Made by a program: the position numbers and the translations under genes. Shown piece by piece: positions 62,260-64,000 of a stretch of 64,000 bases of DNA. The DNA is from Mrakia gelida (Eukaryota; Basidiomycota; Tremellomycetes; Cystofilobasidiales; Mrakiaceae). Under the pieces are notes generated by a model. That model worked only from the letters and a program-made list of their open reading frames with translations. It did not search any database and had not been told where the DNA came from. The stretch lies in assembly GCA_024345305.1 (NCBI GenBank), contig BRON01000004.1, positions 1,922,001-1,986,000 of the forward strand. Reading direction: 5' to 3'. Positions within the stretch are counted from its first letter, which is position 1, and each line of letters starts with the position of its first letter.

Positions 62260-62565
62260 GATGGATGGGTCGGGGTTGTTGGGTTGTATTGATGAGAGTG
62301 TTTGAGAATGGTCAGAGGGGTTTGGAAGAATGGAGGAGGAAAGAGAGAAAGGAGGGAGAGCGCGACGCGGGTCATTCGAAAGACTCACCTCGTCTTGATC
62401 TACTCAATTCAAGCATCTCTCAAGACATCTTTTTCGACTTTCCACCAATATCCTACCAGCGAGAAGCCGTCGTTCGTGAGCAAAACATGCGATCCTCGTC
62501 CTCCCTCTTCCCTCTTCCCTCCTCCCTCGTCCCTCCCCTCCCGAACCAACACACCACCTCCCCTC
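62260..62565. other. Convergent 3' intergenic region
   Basis: 306 bases between converging stops. No supported gene. Confidence 0.5.
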
Positions 62566-64000
62566 CTACGCCCCCGTATCCATCCCCGCGAACAACGCGT
62601 CCCACCCACCCTCCGGCTCCTGCGCCAACAAATCATTGAACTCCGAGAAGTCCAGTCCACTGAAATCGGGGGCGTTGGGATCGATCTCGGCTGGAGGAGG
62701 AGGAGCCTGAACGACGGCGGCAGCGGCTTGTTGTTGCTGCTGCTGTTGCTGCTGTTGGAGTTGAAGTCGCTGCTGCTCCTGCTGCTGTTGAAGCTGGAGT
62801 TTCTGAAGAGCGAGCTGCTGCTGGAGTTGCTGCTGAGCCTGTTGAGCCTGAGCTTGAGCTTGAGCCTGAGCCTGAGCGCGTTGAGCCTGCTGCTGGGGGG
62901 TCGCTCCTCCGAGGTAGCGTTGGTTGGTAGGGTTGGGTCGGAGGGCTGTTGGTTGAGGTGGTTGGGTTTGGGTTTGGATTCCGATGGATCCGGAGGCTGC
63001 TCCGAGCTGTTGTTGTAGTTGCTGCTGCTGAGAGGGTCTCGCTCCTCCTCCTCCTCCGGCGTTGTTCGCGAGAGCAGCCTGCCGATTCCTCTCGTTGATC
63101 GAGTCCATGATCTTCTTCGCCTGTTCCGACGTAAGGCTATCGACGTGTCCGGGACCCATCGAGAAGCTCTGGCCGTTGATCCCCATCGAGGCGAGTAGGT
63201 TGTCGTCGACGTTGACGTGGTTGGAGTTCGGGAGACGGACTTGAGTTTGGTTGGGAGGAGGAGGGTAGGGGTTTTGGGTTTGGTTGGGGAGGTTGAAGTT
63301 GAGGGAGGGAGAGGGGTCTCTTTGCTGTTGGTTCTGCTGCTGCTGGCGTTGCTGCTGCTGAAGGTTGAGAGCGTTGTTGTTGTTGGAAGGGGAGGGGACG
63401 CGTTGGACTCCTTGCTGCTGACCGATGGGAGCTTGGAGGAAGTTGGACGACGATACTGCAGCTCCTCCGACTCCTGCTCCTCCAACCCCTCCAGCGGCCC
63501 TATTGAACCCAGGCATCCCGTTCCCAATGACGGGCGCTCCTGCTCCCTTCGCCGCGTTCGCGATCACGCCTGGAGCGAGTCTGGGTTTCGGTTTCGGTCG
63601 TGGTTTTCCTGCGAGGGTGACTGGGGAGGGAGAGTCGGCTGGTGAGGATGGAAGCTTCATCGGCTGCTGCTGTTGTTGCTGTTGCTGCTGAGCGAGCGAG
63701 CGGAGGGGAGGTTGAGCGGCGGGTTGAGGAGGCGGACGCGGCTGGATGGAGGGTTGAGATTGAGGTTGAGGAGGTCGAGGAGCGATTGGTTTGGAGGTTG
63801 GGAAGGGAGGAGGTTGAATGGGAGCAGGAAGAGGTCCTGGAGGAGGAGGAGCGAGAGATGGTTTGGGCGGTGGGAGAGGAGATGTCGGACGACCTGGGAC
63901 GACGATGGCTTGGGAACGAGCTCCTCCGACCGAGGAAGGAAGAGCTGACGGGAGGAGTCCGGAGGAGGAGGGTACTGAAGGAGGCGCCTGAGCCTTGGCA
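62566..64000 (-). CDS. Gln-rich coactivator-like protein (5' end outside window)
   Basis: One long open exon enters from the right edge. It is Pro-rich at 63.7-64.0 kb, then has a poly-Gln run and KPRPKPKPRLAPGVIANAAK. It contains a short ordered segment, MGINGQSFSMGPGHVDSLTS with EQAKKIMDSINERNRQAALA. Long Gln and Gln-Ala tracts follow (62.70-62.90 kb). It ends APDFSGLDFSEFNDLLAQEP, EGGWDALFAGMDTGA, stop at 62568-62566. The acidic-aromatic C terminus resembles transcriptional activation sequence. A SAGA/Mediator-type subunit such as Spt20 is possible but the defining N-terminal domain is not in the window. Confidence 0.55.
   Translation of the reverse strand, partial: AKAQAPPSVPSSSGLLPSALPSSVGGARSQAIVVPGRPTSPLPPPKPSLAPPPPGPLPAPIQPPPFPTSKPIAPRPPQPQSQPSIQPRPPPQPAAQPPLRSLAQQQQQQQQQPMKLPSSPADSPSPVTLAGKPRPKPKPRLAPGVIANAAKGAGAPVIGNGMPGFNRAAGGVGGAGVGGAAVSSSNFLQAPIGQQQGVQRVPSPSNNNNALNLQQQQRQQQQNQQQRDPSPSLNFNLPNQTQNPYPPPPNQTQVRLPNSNHVNVDDNLLASMGINGQSFSMGPGHVDSLTSEQAKKIMDSINERNRQAALANNAGGGGGARPSQQQQLQQQLGAASGSIGIQTQTQPPQPTALRPNPTNQRYLGGATPQQQAQRAQAQAQAQAQAQQAQQQLQQQLALQKLQLQQQQEQQRLQLQQQQQQQQQQAAAAVVQAPPPPAEIDPNAPDFSGLDFSEFNDLLAQEPEGGWDALFAGMDTGA
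62725..62885 (+). repeat. CAG/CTG-type trinucleotide repeats encoding poly-Gln and Gln-Ala
   Basis: Interrupted GCT-GTT-GCT (minus strand CAG/CAA) repeats and GCC-CAG/GCT-CAA hexamers within the coactivator-like gene. The mixed codons show selection for the peptide rather than simple slippage. Confidence 0.7.

Overview
This is a stretch of eukaryotic nuclear DNA from a basidiomycete fungus. It is most likely a red or psychrophilic yeast of the Microbotryomycetes (Rhodotorula, Sporobolomyces or Leucosporidium type). That placement is an inference from the GC-rich sequence, the dense short introns (mostly 50-120 nt, with a CTGAC branch point close to a pyrimidine tract and CAG/TAG acceptor), the compact spacing and the protein families present. 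Most genes have many introns, so spans below run from start codon to stop codon, and exon joins were read by eye from splice signals and frame continuity. No rRNA, tRNA, CRISPR array, insertion sequence or virus was seen.

Layout. 1-4008 (-): ankyrin/RCC1/BTB protein of IBtk type, running off the left edge. 4574-6701 (-): secreted pepsin-type aspartic protease. 7454-9826 (-): multi-pass membrane protein of unknown role. 10585-14084 (+): SR-protein kinase. 14458-16230 (+): GT8 glycosyltransferase. 16237-16766 (-): truncated F-box fragment. 17031-20191 (-): GCFC-domain protein. 20438-24370 (+): F-box-like gene, a short spliced downstream frame, a small Cys-motif gene and a 5'-truncated F-box-like copy. 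25329-27489 (-): Q/S-rich protein. 27.5-30.2 kb: ambiguous gene-poor stretch. 30221-31882 (+): charged nuclear-type protein. 32128-33150 (-) mitochondrial uL13 and 33327-34805 (+) U1 snRNP C, divergent. 35313-36348 (-) Mediator Med11-like and 36638-39280 (+) CNNM/Mam3 transporter, divergent. 39842-40729 (+) and 41179-41912 (+): unknown proteins. 42292-45448 (-): BCS1-type AAA ATPase. 45646-46772 (-) JmjC dioxygenase and 46982-48214 (+) MYND protein, divergent. 48711-51712 (+): RNF10/Mag2 RING E3. 52393-55585 (-): second, inverted copy of the F-box / downstream frame / Cys-gene module. 56408-57312 (+): unknown. 58126-59772 (-): aquaglyceroporin. 60030-60847 (-): tiny seven-exon gene. 61608-62259 (+): small mitochondrial-type membrane protein. 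62566-64000 (-): Q-rich coactivator-like protein, running off the right edge.

Most of the window is housekeeping (splicing, transcription, mitochondrial, transport). The unusual part is an inverted segmental duplication, about 20.4-23.4 kb against 52.4-55.6 kb. It carries a module of F-box-like gene plus an apparently new small protein with CxC and CxxC motifs. The module shows degeneration: an in-frame TAG that is also a possible splice acceptor, a chimeric junction, and a truncated F-box fragment abutting another gene. Two window-wide signals also stand out: a strongly over-represented palindrome GACGCGTC, and frequent use of GTTCGT as a 5' splice site.
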